From Notolepis coatsorum (taxonomy: Eukaryota; Chordata; Actinopteri; Aulopiformes; Paralepididae), in contig OZ020594.1 in the NCBI GenBank assembly GCA_963971535.1, positions 115,417,127-115,481,126 of the forward strand: DNA of 64,000 nt, given 5' to 3'. This document shows positions 1 through 11,925 of this stretch, one piece after another (the first letter of the stretch is position 1; every line of letters begins with the position of its first letter). The notes under the pieces were generated by a model that was given only the letters and a program-made list of their open reading frames with translations, was not told where the DNA came from and did not search any database. The translations under genes and the position numbers were made by a program.

Positions 1-134
1 TATATACAGGTATGTAAAAAGGATTATATGCAGGTATATACAGACATATGTGGATAAATATATATACAGTAAATATAAATATATGTATACAGCATTTGTG
101 TACATGCTATCATAGAGTTACAGTATATGGCTTA
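1..134. other. AT-rich flank without recognisable gene
   Basis: Low-complexity AT-rich DNA with repeated tatatac/tatgta words. It is the flank of the hAT-like element that starts at 143 and ends in that element's left target duplication (135-142). No coding signal was seen. Confidence 0.6.
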
Positions 135-142
135 TATGTAGG

Positions 143-210
143 CAGGGCCGCCTCAAGGGGTGTGCGAGCAGTGCGGTCGCACAGGGCCTCGCGGGAAGGG
201 GGGCCTCGCA

Positions 211-244
<34 letters not shown>

Positions 245-2463
245 ATGCCCCCCTTCCCGCGAGGCCCTTTTTCATCACAGACCTAAAATCTAGTTTTGCT
301 TATATGCTTATATATTTCACATTAGACACGTTTGTAGAATGTTCCTGGCTCTGCGGCTCTGCAGACATACTCACTATTGGAGCTCTGGGGCTCTGCACAT
401 ACTATTGGTTTCAACTAAGGGAGGGGTTACATCATGTGTACGCCGGCGTGCGTCAGCTGCGTTTGACTATTTCGCGCGTGCAGCTTTGGAGGTTATGCTT
501 AGTTATGCCAGGCAAAACGAAGAGGGCGGTCATTCGGCAGATGGACTGAAGATGAAAGTTGTTGCATGTTAGACAGTTCAGTCAGGCTAGCCATCCCGGC
601 TAAAGGCAGGGACAGCTAGTTAGCTTTAGCTACGTTATAATATTGAGTGCTAACGTCGGGATAGCCATGATGATGTCGGCTAGTAGCTAGCTTAGCTAAA
701 GGCTAACTAGCGTTAGCTAACCTAGAGAGAGCGCGTGCAGCATTGTTATGCCAAGATGAAGAGGACGGTCGTTCGGCAGATGAACTTCGTCAACTCCACG
801 CGGTTGTCTCCATCCTCTTGGACGTTTGGTGAGTTTTTAATGCACTTTATTCTATTCCCGCCGTGGATCTCTCTCTCTCTCTCTCTCTCTCGGGAGCCAA
901 ACGGGCCGGCTAGGTAGTAGCTAACGGTGTGTGGCCTGGTGTCAGCACCTGGTGCGAGGGAGGTGAGCTTGGTGTTTCATTATGAGAATATCGCCATGCT
1001 CAAGTCGGCTATAGTCCGCGAGGGACTTGTTGCCGGCACCGCTATGGTAAACACCACTCTGTAGTGGGACGTGTATTGCCTTATTTTTCCCTTCTCTCTT
1101 CGTATGAGAAGAGGAAAACACAGCGGCTGTCTGAAGTGTTGGCCTGTATTGCTTTTCTCACGTTGTACAGTTTTTCAGTGGTAGCCGCATAGCTTGCTTC
1201 TGCGTTAGCTAGTGGTTAGCGATAGCCGGGTTGAGCTAACTGTTAGCCAGTTAGCTGTTTAGCTACGACGTTAGCTGCTCGTTTTCGCTCGGCTGGGAAC
1301 GTTAGCTTGATGCTTTCAGTTAGCCTAGAGTTAGCTGTTAGCTTGTGCTACGACCATTGACATTAGCCGTGAGAATAGCAGGCCCTGGCACTCTGACTAC
1401 GACATCATCTTTGACAGAAGATGTAGTCGGGCCTGCACCATGACAAGGCTCCGGCCATAGCTTCTTTTTGTCCCGCCAGCGAGAGGCCTTTCGTCAACGT
1501 GGAGACCTGTGTTGCGGCCTTTCGCCCTGCGTTCCTTGGTGCAGGTAAGATGTCCATTGGACATTACCCCACTCTTCCTTCCTTCCCCTCCCGAATGTTT
1601 TGTTAATAACAATGTTTTTTTCCAGGCAAAACATATGTTACTTCACAACATTTGGAGATACGACATGTGCTGTGTGTGAATTGTCTTGGTCGTTTGTGTA
1701 GCTTGGGTAGCGTTGGCCAAAGCTGTGTGTGGCCTGGTGTCAGTACCTGGCTACTCTATTTGCAGTTAGCCTATTTAGCTGATGTCGGCCATTGGCTCCT
1801 TGCTACTTTGTTTTCTCTGGTATAGACCCTCTTCTCTTTGGATTTAAGTGTTGATCTTTGTCCTTTTGGATCTATGTATATTCATGTTGCCTTTGTGAAG
1901 TTATCTTTTCCTTCTGTTTTGTTCTTCCATTAAAAGTTGAATATCCTTTGGGGCTCATCTTTGCTTATCTCTCTCATACATGCTCTCTCTCTAACACACA
2001 CACACACAGACATGCTCTCTCTCTCTAACACACAAACACACATGCTCTCTCTCTCTCTCTCTCTAACACACACAGACATGCTCTATATCTCTCTCTAACA
2101 CACAAAATGACATGCTCTCTCTCTATATATTTCTCTCTCTTTCTAACACACATATACATGCTCTCTCTCTAACACACACACACAAACAGACATGCTCTCT
2201 CTCTATCTCTCTCTTTCTAACACACACAACTGTGCAGCGATAACACTGTATATTGACTGTAGAACGGGAGCTCTCTCTCGCTCTCTCTCTTGCTATATGT
2301 TGACTGTATCATGCCCAGCCTCGGGCAGCGCTATTATTTAAGAATATGTTGACTGTATGAAAAAAAGAAAAGATTTTTTTTTTTTTTACCTTTTAGGGGG
2401 AGGGGGGGGGGGGCTCGCGTTTAAATATCGCACAGGGCCTCGCATTCCTCCCAGGCGGCCCTG
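143..2463. mobile_element. hAT-like non-autonomous element, 2.3 kb
   Basis: The ends are inverted: it begins cagggccgcct and finishes aggcggccctg. The 8-mer tatgtagg flanks it exactly at 135-142 and 2464-2471, as expected for hAT transposition. The interior has no transposase. It holds a poly-T tract near 214-243, a tagc/ttagc-rich stretch (600-1330), a CT/CA-rich satellite (1970-2230) and a poly-G run near 2395. The motif cgttcggcagatg and its neighbourhood occur twice (about 520 and 755), which suggests an internal duplication. The cargo looks like captured genomic DNA, but its origin is not recognised. Confidence 0.8.
1970..2230. repeat. CT/ACAC-rich imperfect minisatellite
   Basis: Irregular tandem units of roughly 35-45 bp combine atgctctctctct with aacacacacac and acagac. 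They lie within the hAT-like element at 143-2463 and are not coding. Confidence 0.8.
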
Positions 2464-2501
2464 TATGTAGGTGTATATACAATATACAATATAATATATA
2501 T

Positions 2502-2932
<431 letters not shown>

Positions 2933-3049
2933 ATATATATATATAGAAAGGATTATAGGTATATTCAGACAGATATACATCACAAGGCATTAGTCCGGGC
3001 TCTTGATGAACGAGAGGTGCACCTAGTTGTTGTCTTTTTGCTTTTTGCT

Positions 3050-3265
3050 GAATGAATGAATGAATGAATGAAAACTTTATTTAACAGATTGCAGAATGGG
3101 TACAATACAGTACGGCTCAATACACACAATTGTTAAGGGGATGCAGACCTGAGAAAGACGTTTGTCTTGTTTCCATCAGGGTCCCCCATTTTCAATTCAT
3201 ATAGACATTTATGACATACACAACATACATGACATTTATGGCATAGGGACATATAGGTATAGCAC
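3050..3265 (-). mobile_element. LINE-B 3' tail, 5'-truncated
   Basis: Reverse-complement copy of the LINE-B 3' untranslated region. It carries a (tgaa)n tail, the complement of an aataaagtttt end, and the block complementary to gaattgaaaatgggggaccc. The source of this tail is inferred from 52880-53650, where the same sequence follows a LINE ORF2 C-terminus. Confidence 0.8.
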
Positions 3266-3895
3266 TCATTCAAGGGTACTACGACTATGCTTGCACCTCA
3301 TGGTACCAAAGCACCTCAAAGGCGCTAAAAACAAGATTACAAACATCACAAAACAAACTGGTCAGACTTCTACTTGACCTTACCCCTAGAACCCACCTCA
3401 CCCGAGTCGAGTTGGCTTGAGATAAAGGCATGGATCTGGTTTTCAGCGTCCTTTTGATTTATAAATGGCCGTACTTTAGCTATGTTTCTAAGGTGGAAGA
3501 ATTAAGTTTTTGTCAACTTGTTGATTGTGATTTAAAGCTTAGGTCTGAGTTTACCATGACACCAAGACTTAACTCACTCAAATACAGTTAGCAGCTGGAT
3601 AGACCACAGATGGAAATTAGCTTCTGCTAAATCTGGTGCAAACATATTTTCATGTAACAATGATGAATTGTCAAAAAAAAAAAAAAAAAAAAAATTTATT
3701 TAAATAGATTCGGGGCTTTTCAGAAAACATTCGGGGCTTGAGCCCCAGTATCCACCCCCTAGCTCCGCCCCTGGTACCCATGTACATGTCAAAATACTTC
3801 CCAAAGGTCAGTGAATACCACGACCACAACACCAGAGGAAGCTCAACAAATCATGTTAAACCCAGATTCGGCTCAAACAAGGGACTAAACACGTT

Positions 3896-6395
3896 AACCC
3901 AATCTTTCTTTCACCAAAGTACAAACAGAGAATAAAAAGTACTCCTGTAGTCTCGCGAGAGGTGCAGAAATGGGATTTGACGTCAGAGGAGACGCTCCGG
4001 TCTGTGTTTCACTGCACAGACTGGAATGTGTTCCGCGACACAGATAACATTAATGTCTACACGGAAACAGTGCTGGACTATGTTTGTACTAGGGTGGAAG
4101 AAACAATCCCCACTACCAAAATGAGAGTTTGCCCAAATCAAAAACCCTGGGTAGACAAATCCGTCCGTGAAGCTCTGAGAGAGCGCACCAAAGCATACAA
4201 CGACGGCCTAGTGGCAGGCAACATGAATGACCACAAGGTGGCGCGATACAACGTAAGGAGGACAGTGTCAGAGGCCAAACGGCGCTACAGGGATAAAATT
4301 GAACTCCAGTTTGAACAAGCTGACTCTAGAGCTATGTGGCAGGGGCTCAAAACGATGACAGACTACAAAGGCGCCTCCCTCAAACTGAACAGTGACATCT
4401 CCTTAGCAAATGACCTCAATACCTTCTATGCGAGGTTTGATGCTGGTAATAACAACACCAGCTCACAAGCCACGGCAATGGGGGGGGGGGGGGGTCGGCT
4501 GCTGATGGAGGCGCAGTGTTCAGGGTAACAGAGCATGAGGTGAGGCGGACCTTTAAAAAAGTGAATATCAGGAAGGCAGCAGGTCCGGACGGCATCCCCG
4601 GCCGCGTCCTAAAAGTCTGTGCCGACCAACTGGCCCCAGTATTCACTGACATATTTAACCTGTTGTTAGAACAGGCTGTCATCCCCACCTGCCTGAAGAA
4701 GTCCACTATTATCCCTGTACCCAAAAAATCCAAGCCTGCTTGCCTCAACGACTACCGCCCTGTAGCTCTCACCTCCATAGCCATGAAGTGCTTTGAGAAG
4801 CTAGTAAAGGGCTACATCTGCTCCTCCCTCCCCATCAACATGGACCCCCTGCAATTTGCATACCGCCCCAACAGGTCCACGGAGGACGCCATAGCCCATG
4901 TGCTGCACACAGCAGCATCACACCTGGACAAGAGGCAGGGGAACTATGTGAGAATGCTATTCATCGACTACAGCTCGGCATTCAATACCATAGTCCCCTC
5001 CATACTCATAGCCAAGCTCAGGGACCTGGGCTTGAACTATGACCTCTGCCAGTGGGTCTTGGACTTCCTGACTGGCAGACCCCAGGTGGTGAGAGCAGGC
5101 AACTGCACCTCCTCATCCATCACCCTCAACATAGGGGCCCCCCATGGCTGTGTTCTGAGTCCCCTCCTCTACTCCCTGTACACACACGACTGTGTGGCTC
5201 AGCGGAGTAGCAATACAATCATCAAATTTGCTGACGACACAGTGGTGGTGGGCCTGATCTCTGCCAACGATGAGAGGGCCTACCTGGAAGAGGTCAAGGT
5301 CCTGGCGGGATGGTGCCAGGAAAACAGCCTCTCCCTGAACGTCAGCAAAACAAAGGAGATGATTGTGGACTTCAGGAGGTCGGGGGTCAAGGACTACAGC
5401 CCCCTCAGCATCGACGGGGCACCGGTTGAGAGAGTCAACAGCTTTAAGTACCTCAGAGCCTACATATCCGAGGACTTGACATGGACCACACACATTGACA
5501 GTGTTGTGAAGAAGGCACGACAACGCCTCTACTTCCTCAGGCGCCTAAGGAAGTTCCAAGTCAGTCAGAAGATCCTTAAGAACTTCTACTCATGTACAAT
5601 AGAGAGCATCTTGACCGGCAACATCACCTCCTGGTTTGGAAATAGCACTGCACAAGACCGAAGCAGACTACAAAGAGTGACACGTTCAGCCGAACGCACA
5701 ATTGGAGGGGGGCTCCCCACCCTCCAGAACATTTACAACAAGCGTTGCAAGGGCAAGGCTAAGAGAATCATTAAAGACTCCAGTCACCCGAACAACTGCC
5801 TCTTTGAACTGCTGCGGTCAGGCAAGCGATACCGGAGTCTCAAGGCGAGCACAGAAAGACTCAGAAGAAGCTTCTATCCCCAGGCCATCAGGCTGCTAAA
5901 CGAACAATGAATGAACACTACACAACAACAACCACCAAACGCACATAGCACACACATCCACACGCACACACTCACTTAAACAAACACACTGTAGCACCCA
6001 CTCCACACACTTTATAGCACACACCCACTTTAAACAAACACACTGTAGCACCCACTCCCCACACTTTATATTTATTGATGAAGGATTGCACTACAACTCG
6101 TACACCTTACTGTAAATTGTACCTAAATTGTACCTCATCCCATTTCTGCTTTGCACTAGATAGTACTGTACATTAGTACACTGCATAGTATTGTATATTA
6201 TATGGTAACTCAGAACATTGTACATATGTCTATACCGAACACTGTGACCTCTTTTTCTTCTTCTAAATTACACGTATACTATGTTTGATACTATCTTGTC
6301 TAGCACAGTCTCTGGAGCGTAACAGTAAGAAGCATTTTGTATGAAAGTATTCTGTACTTCTGTTTGACAACTATTAAAGAAACTTGAAACTTGAA
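3896..6395 (+). mobile_element. LINE-A (L2/CR1-like) copy, 5'-truncated
   Basis: About 2.5 kb nearly identical to the 3' two thirds of the full element at 35465-39020. Truncation falls just after the endonuclease SDH region, at ctttcaccaaagtac. The 3' end keeps the UTR and terminates in ttgaaacttgaaa repeats. A 5-bp duplication (acgtt) marks target-primed insertion into LINE-B, so this copy is younger than the LINE-B copy it interrupts. Confidence 0.9.
3962..5910 (+). pseudogene. LINE-A ORF2 remnant, frameshifted reverse transcriptase
   Basis: Two overlapping open segments (3962-4528 and 4516-5910) together cover the linker, reverse transcriptase and C-terminal region of an L2-type ORF2. They are split by a G homopolymer at 4480-4494. 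This copy has 15 G where the intact copy has 13 (37088-37100), which moves the upstream segment out of frame to an early stop. The RT core still has FIDYSSAF and FADDT. The GAPQG motif of the intact copy reads GAPHG here, a likely damaging change. The endonuclease is absent because of 5' truncation. The copy is almost certainly dead, although the homopolymer length could partly be an assembly error. Confidence 0.9.
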
Positions 6396-6852
6396 ACGTT
6401 TCGCAATTATGCCACATCAATGTGGAACGCCCTACCCAAAGCTGTAAAGGAATGTGAATACCCACATTCAAAACCGCTCTTAAAGAGCACCTACGGGAGG
6501 CTGCAATTCGAAACTGGCCACCGTAAATGTCCAAACCCCCCCACCCCCTCCTAATAGACAGTCTCCTCCCCACCGCATGTATATATTCTCTCCCCACCGT
6601 ATGTATATTTCTCTCCCACCCACCCACCCCCTCCTAATGTACAGTCTCCTCCCCACCGTATGTATATATTATCTCCCCACGTATGTATATTTCTCTCCCA
6701 CCCACCCACCCCCTCCTAATCTACAGGATCTATGGGTAACAGTACGGTATATTTGCATATCGTGTATGTCACAAATGTAACAGTACTAAATACCTGTATG
6801 TCATGTATGTTGTGTATGTCATAAATGTCACTATGAATTGAAAATGGGGGAA

Positions 6853-7081
6853 TTAATGAATGAATGAAAACTTGATTTAACAGATTGCAGAATGGGTACA
6901 AAACAGTACGGCTCAATACACACAATTGTTAAGGCGATGCAGACCAGAGAAAGACGTTTGGCTTGTTTACATCAGGGTCCCCCATTTTCAATTCATAGCG
7001 ACATTTATGACATACACAACAGGGACCCTGATGTAAACAAGACAAACGTCTTTCTCTGGTCTGCATCCCCTTAACAATTGT
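6853..7081. repeat. Head-to-head LINE-B tails forming a foldback
   Basis: A minus-strand LINE-B tail (6853 to about 7020) is followed directly by a plus-strand piece (7021-7081). The stretch around 6905-6985 is therefore inverse-complementary to 7021-7081, with a short spacer. It could form a hairpin of about 60 bp. Confidence 0.75.
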
Positions 7082-7276
7082 GTTTGTGTTTTCAATTGGT
7101 TTGGGGGGTAGGATTTGATTTTAATTGAATTATATTTAATTAAATAAAAAATAAAATTGTTTGGTTATTGTTGTTTTCCTTTCTTTATCGGGTTCTCGAT
7201 TGTTCAGTATGTGGCGGTGGCGGTATGCATAGATATCTATGCGCCTTTTGTGGTCGCGATCTGCCATTAAACCATT
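7082..7276. other. Unassigned repeat-like flank
   Basis: AT-rich sequence followed by gtggcggtggcggtatgc and a GC-balanced segment that runs into the GAA microsatellite. It resembles the 3' end of a retroposon with a (gaa)n tail, but I cannot name the family. Confidence 0.4.
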
Positions 7277-7354
7277 GAAGAAGAAGAAGAAGAAGAAGAA
7301 GAAGAAGAAGAAGAAGAAGAAGAAGAAGAAGAAGAAGAAGAAGAAGAAGAAGAA
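7277..7354. repeat. (GAA)n microsatellite
   Basis: About 26 uninterrupted gaa units. It may be the simple-repeat tail of an upstream retroposon. Confidence 0.95.
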
Positions 7355-7363
7355 GACAGAGTG

Positions 7364-7658
7364 ATGCATTGTGGGATGTATGCGCGGTCAGAGAGTGCAG
7401 CGGGAACGATAGAACTTTATTTGTCTGTAACTTTAGTCAATAACATTAAGAATAGAGAGCTGTTGTCAACATTGCAAACCCAAATAAATGCCCAGTCCTC
7501 GAGAGAAGTGTCTCCTGGTTTACTGTCACCACCTTCCAGAGGGAATGAGCCAGAAGTCCGGCTACTTCTAACAAGTAGTTACATTACGGAGCTTCACCTG
7601 CAGCAGGAGACGCTGCTGGACTCTGCTACGTTCAGAACAACACAGGAAACAAACACAG
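7364..7658 (+). CDS. Possible first coding exon, unidentified
   Basis: An open stretch of about 98 codons starts at ATG 7364 and reaches a good splice donor (acacag|gtaggt at 7659). It is not repetitive within this window, and its amino-acid composition is balanced, unlike the low-complexity open frames nearby. I recognise no domain. No matching downstream exon could be found, since the following 8 kb is repeats. It may be the 5' exon of a host gene, or a chance open frame. Confidence 0.22.
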
Positions 7659-7802
7659 GTAGGTTCATGTCGACCTCTCCGTTTAGTTACAGTAAAATCA
7701 GCTTACTGACCGCACATCTGATCTGTTGGGCGTTTCTGCCACTTTTCCACCAGACTGGGCCTTGACCAGAGGTAGCTGGAGCAGCTAACAAGCTAAGCTA
7801 AG

Positions 7803-8288
7803 CCCACCCACCCACCCCCTCCTAATGTACAGTCCCCTCCCCATCATAATATACTCTGTCGGGATCTAGGGTTAACAGTACTGTATATTTGAATACCGTT
7901 TATGTCACAAATGTATCAGTACTAAATACCTATATGTCCCTATGCCATAAATGTCATGTATGTTGTGTATGTGTAATTATGATGAATTGAAAATGGGGGA
8001 CCCTGGTGTAAACAAGACGAAAGTCTTTCTCTGGTCTGCATCCCCTTAACAATTGTATGTATTGAGATGTACTGTACTGTACCCATTCTGCAATCTGTTA
8101 ATAAACTTTTCAATCAATCAATCAATATGTCATAAATGTCTATATGAATTGAAAATGGGGGACCCTGATGGAAACAAGACAAACGTCTTTCTCAGGTCTG
8201 CATCCCCTTAACAATTGTGTGTATTGAGCCGTACTGTATTGTACCCATTCTGCAATCTGTTAAATAAAGTTTTCATTCATTCATTCAA
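7803..8288 (+). mobile_element. Two tandem LINE-B tails
   Basis: The longer copy (7803-8128) starts at the ccacccacccacc block and ends in (aatc)n. A second, shorter copy (8129-8288) ends in (attc)n. Both carry gaattgaaaatgggggaccc and an aataaa signal shortly before the tail. The different simple tails suggest two insertions rather than one duplication. Confidence 0.8.
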
Positions 8289-8387
8289 GCTGCTAAACTG
8301 AACACGTGACGTTAGGTCAGAAACTGGTGCGACTCTATGTATAGAGAGAGAGACATGTGCGTTTATTCAGCTCCTTACTAATAATAC

Positions 8388-9453
8388 TGTTATCTTAGCT
8401 GCCTGGTACCTCTGTATCTGGGGCTAGTGTTACTGTGTTATCTTAGCTGGTACCTCTGTATCTGGAGCTAGTGTTACTGTGTTATCTTAGCTGGTACCTC
8501 TGTATCTGGAGCTAGTGTTACTGTGTTATCTTAGCTGGTACCTCTGTATCTGGAGCTAGTGTTACTGTGTTATCTTAGCTGGTACCTCTGTATCTGGAGC
8601 TAGTGTTACTGTGTTATCTTAGCTGGTACCTCTGTATCTGGAGCTAGTGTTACTGTGTTATCTTAGCTGGTACCTCTGTATCTGGAGCTAGTGTTACTGT
8701 GTTATCTTAGCTGGTACCTCTGTATCTGGAGCTAGTGTTACTGTGTTATCTTAGCTGGTACCGTACCTCTGTATCTGGAGCTAGTGTTACTGTGTTAACT
8801 TAGCTGGTACCTCTGTATCTGGGGCTAGTGTTACTGTGTTATCTTAGCTGGTACCTCTGTATCTGGAGCTAGTGTTACTGTGTTAGCTTAGCTGGTACCT
8901 CTGTATCTGGAGCTAGTGTTACTGTGTTATCTTAGCTGGTACCTCTGTATCTGGAGCTAGTGTTACTGTGTTATCTTAGCTGGTACCTCTGTATCTGGAG
9001 CTAGTGTTACTGTGTTATCTTAGCTGGTACCTCTGTATCTGGGGTTAGTGTTATCTTAGCTGGTACCTCTCTATCTGGGGCTAGTGTTACTGTGTTATCT
9101 TAGCTGGTACCTCTGTATCTGGAGCTAGTGTTACTGTGTTATCTTAGCGGTACCTCTGTATCTGGGGCTAGTGTTACTGTGTTATTTTAGCTGGTACCTC
9201 TATATCTGGAGCTAGTGTTACTGTGTTATCTTAGCTGGTACCTCTGTATCTGGAGCTAGTGTTACTGTGTTAGCTTAGCTGGTACCTCTGTATCTGGGGC
9301 TAGTGTTACTGTGTTATCTTAGCTGGTACCTCTGTATCTGGAGCTAGTGTTACTGTGTTATCTTAGCTGGTACCTCTATATCTGGAGCTAGTGTTACTGT
9401 GTTATCTTATCTGGTACCTCTGTATCTGGAGCTAGTGTTACTGTGTTAGCTTA
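8388..9453. repeat. 44-bp minisatellite, about 24 copies
   Basis: Head-to-tail copies of a 44-bp unit containing ttatcttagctggtacctct and gtatctggagctagtg. Units are nearly identical. A few carry gggg for ggag, ttagct for ttatct, or small gains and losses (an extra gtacc near 8760, a shortened unit near 9040). The homogeneity points to recent expansion. Forty-four is not a multiple of three, so no periodic protein is encoded. Confidence 0.97.
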
Positions 9454-9528
9454 GCTACTAAGGGGTAGTGTTGTCTGTAGATGTCCACAATAGTCTTTAC
9501 AGGCGGGGTGATGTCCACTTAAAAATAT

Positions 9529-9688
9529 TTAAAATAATTTTTATAAACTGGTCAACACTGCTCAAAACGGCTGTATTTCCGTATTTGGCTGCCTGGTGCG
9601 CCTGAGCTGTGATCACAGCGCATGCGCATCATGCACCCAACGCCGGAAATAATGCAGTGTTGACCAGTTTATAAAAATTATTTAAAAT
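9529..9688. repeat. Hairpin with about 32-bp arms
   Basis: Arms containing tataaactggtcaacactg (left) and its complement cagtgttgaccagtttata (right) flank a loop of about 95 bp. The loop is GC-richer and contains gcatgcgcat. It is probably the remnant of a short inverted-repeat transposon. Confidence 0.75.
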
Positions 9689-10890
9689 GTTTATTAGCAA
9701 CGCCAAGCTTTCAAACCCTGCCGCGTGTGTGTGAAACCCTAATGGAACGCTGGGTACCTGGCTTGCATCGCAGTCACGAAAGGGGCTACCACTCTGCCGG
9801 ACTAGGAAGGGAGGGGTTTTAGTTTGTGTGGTGTGATAACTATGTTGAAATTTATTTAGAATTTAGACGTTAGTTTTACAACTGAAATAAAAATTGTTAT
9901 TACAGAGAGGGAGTAAAGTACAGAAAAAAAGGTACCAATATCGATTCCCAGGTACTTGTACCGGTATCGGTTGAAATGTGAACGGTCCCCAACCCTAGTC
10001 GTAGGTGAAGAGGTATTCAGTATGGTTCTGACACTGGGTCTGTAGTAAACAGATGAGCATCAAGTTCTGTTCAAGTAATGTAATTAATGTAACGTTATCT
10101 TTGAAATAATGTAATCTTATTGAGCTCAATAGGGCACAATAAATTACTTTGCTCTTTTGATGTCATACATCACTCCCAGCAGCTTTCTGTGGGGGCAGGT
10201 GTGGCAGTAAGTAGGAGGCTGATTATGGTGATTTGTGCGTCGCCCTCCCTGCCACAGGTGATTTTTATTTTTTGCATACATTTTTGCAAATGTGCTGATC
10301 GCCCCTCAGTCCTCTTGTACATTCATGTGTTGGCATTTTCTTTTTCAAAAACCACAACCTCCAATGCATTTCTATGGGTTGTTTTAGTGTAAGCCCTTAC
10401 GTGCTTTAGTCATACGTAACGTAAGTCATACTAGGCTGAGCGTGTGGCATTCATTTGACATCACATCCGTAATCACACCAACCAGGAAATAACTAATGCT
10501 AATAGTTGTTGACTTTGATAACAATCACTTCACCAGATACATTCAGTGCTGGATCTAACTAAATGGATTTATAGAGACACATTTATGGAAAGTTCACGTC
10601 CGGACCACAAAGCTTCTCGAAGGGTTAGCGTGACACGCGACGGCTCTTCCAATTCATACGCAATGTTCTACCGGCAGCAAAAAAAGTGAGTCTCAGCCTT
10701 AGCGTTATGATATTATGATATGAAAATGTAATTGTAGTGCGGTCAGACCCGGTTACGGGTTGTCTTTTCCCTTTATTTTCTTCTGAGTTGCAATAAAACA
10801 CATGTAAATAAATCTGTAAAGTAAAGTGCAATGGTGAGGATAAAATAAATAATAATTTTAAATAAAAATCTACATAAACTATGGGCTATA
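9689..10890. other. Non-coding DNA with one transposon end
   Basis: Around 9935-10000 the sequence ggtaccaatatcg through gtccccaacccta resembles the right end of a tagggatgggtacc-type MITE. The adjoining gtcgtaggtgaagaggtatt recurs without this insertion near 31529, an empty-site paralogue. From 10020 to 10890 I see no gene, tandem repeat or inverted repeat. Confidence 0.45.
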
Positions 10891-10899
10891 TACACAGGT

Positions 10900-11112
10900 A
10901 TACAGTGAGGTACAGTGGGCTAAGTAGTGTTTTGATTCAGTAGTCTGACAGCTGAGAGGAAGAAACTATTTGTGGTCCTGTTGGTTCTGCCTGGGAGGCT
11001 GCGAGTACCCCGCAGGCGGGTGAACACACAGTCCATTGTTGGGGTGAGAAGCATCTCTGATGATGTTCCGTGCTCTCCGTGAGAACCGCTTCTCGTAGAC
11101 TGATGAGATGGT

Positions 11113-11115
<3 letters not shown>
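10900..11115 (-). pseudogene. LINE ORF2 C-terminal fragment
   Basis: The minus strand encodes the last part of an L2-type ORF2. One frame gives IIRDASHPNNG and the next gives SFFLSAVRLLN before a stop near 10920. These match in style the HPNN and [11 protein letters not shown] segments at the end of the LINE-A protein, so a frameshift separates the two. It is a short, dead 3' fragment of a related but different LINE. A C-run on this strand (G-run at 11112-11143) borders it. Confidence 0.7.

Positions 11116-11143
<28 letters not shown>
11112..11143. repeat. Poly-G tract, about 32 bp
   Basis: An uninterrupted G homopolymer (C on the minus strand) next to the LINE fragment. It creates meaningless poly-proline or poly-glycine frames and may be collapsed or miscounted in assembly. 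Confidence 0.9.
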
Positions 11144-11149
<6 letters not shown>

Positions 11150-11432
11150 GGTCTTGTGACGTGAATGCATAGGGGAATAGGAGCGAGTGTTTTAATGCAA
11201 CTAATCTCCATTTAGATGCAAATGCAAATACATCAGAATTGTCATTTAGAAATGAGATTGCATAGATGACATGTATGAATCGAGATTGCGTTTTTATCGT
11301 GCAGCCCATTTTGCAATTGAATATTTCAAAATGTTTTACTAGTATCCTCAGGTCACATGGGTAGTTGCCTCTTTGACACCATCGACACCTAACTTAATAG
11401 CCATAATAGGAGATGAGCCATGAAGTAAATTT

Positions 11433-11902
11433 ATGTCGGCCGGGTAGTGCAGCGGATTAAGCGTCTGTCTACCACCACAGAGACAGTGGGATCGAATCCA
11501 GCTGTGGTGCTTCCGGGTTGGCCGACCGTCCATACTAGCACAATTGGCAGTGTTAGCGGGTGGGAAGCCGGCGAGGGTGGGTCCTGGTCATTGTAAACAG
11601 CGACTCCTACAGTTCGGCCGGGGCGCCTGCACAGCAAGGGAAGGATCTAGGAAAGGTAGTGTGTTCCTTCCACACGTTACTCTCCCCCAGTGAGAGTCCG
11701 CGCTGCCAGGTGAAAAGAAGCGGTGGGCTGGTTACACATGTGTCGGAGGAAGCATGTGATCCGCCCTCCCGGACAGACGGTAGGGGGTATAGTGCGCAAC
11801 GACCAGGAAGGGGATTGGGAATTGGCATAACGACAAACATTGGGATGGAGAAAAATGGAAAAAGAAGGAGGAAAAAGATTATATATAAAATAAAATAAAA
11901 GC
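11433..11902 (+). mobile_element. tRNA-derived SINE, about 470 bp
   Basis: The 5' head has RNA polymerase III promoter boxes: an A box (tagtgcagcgg, 11445-11455) and a B box (ggatcgaatcc, 11489-11499). A long tRNA-unrelated body follows, with gtgtcggaggaagcatgtga, and then an A-rich tail ending in aaaataaaataaaag. The head is too diverged to be a functional tRNA. I do not assign a named family. Confidence 0.8.
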
Positions 11903-11925
11903 CCACTGTACCTGAGTAGGGTGAG

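Larger units (their letters stand above)
3774..6852 (+). mobile_element. LINE-B 3' end split by a LINE-A insertion
   Basis: The left part (3774-3895) encodes the start of the LINE-B ORF2 C-terminal segment. The right part (6396-6852) continues it with gtttcgcaattatgccac and the 3' untranslated region. The unbroken order is seen at 52880-53650. LINE-A lies between, with acgtt duplicated at 3891-3895 and 6396-6400. The LINE-B tail ends near 6852, where an oppositely oriented tail begins. Confidence 0.85.

Noticed and set aside
5113..5523. Antisense open frame of 136 codons over LINE-A (also 37719-38129)
   Set aside because: It is a shadow of the reverse transcriptase frame and appears equally in both LINE-A copies.
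7136..7369. Poly-phenylalanine open frame
   Set aside because: Produced by the (GAA)n repeat read on the minus strand.
8388..9453. CRISPR-like regular repeat
   Set aside because: Units are contiguous with no unique spacers, in a vertebrate-type genome. It is a minisatellite.
10920..11309. Proline-rich minus-strand proteins
   Set aside because: The proline run is the poly-G homopolymer. Only the short LINE C-terminal similarity next to it is meaningful.
11433..11510. Possible tRNA gene (A and B boxes)
   Set aside because: The tRNA-like head is diverged, lacks a convincing cloverleaf and is fused to a SINE body with an A-rich tail.
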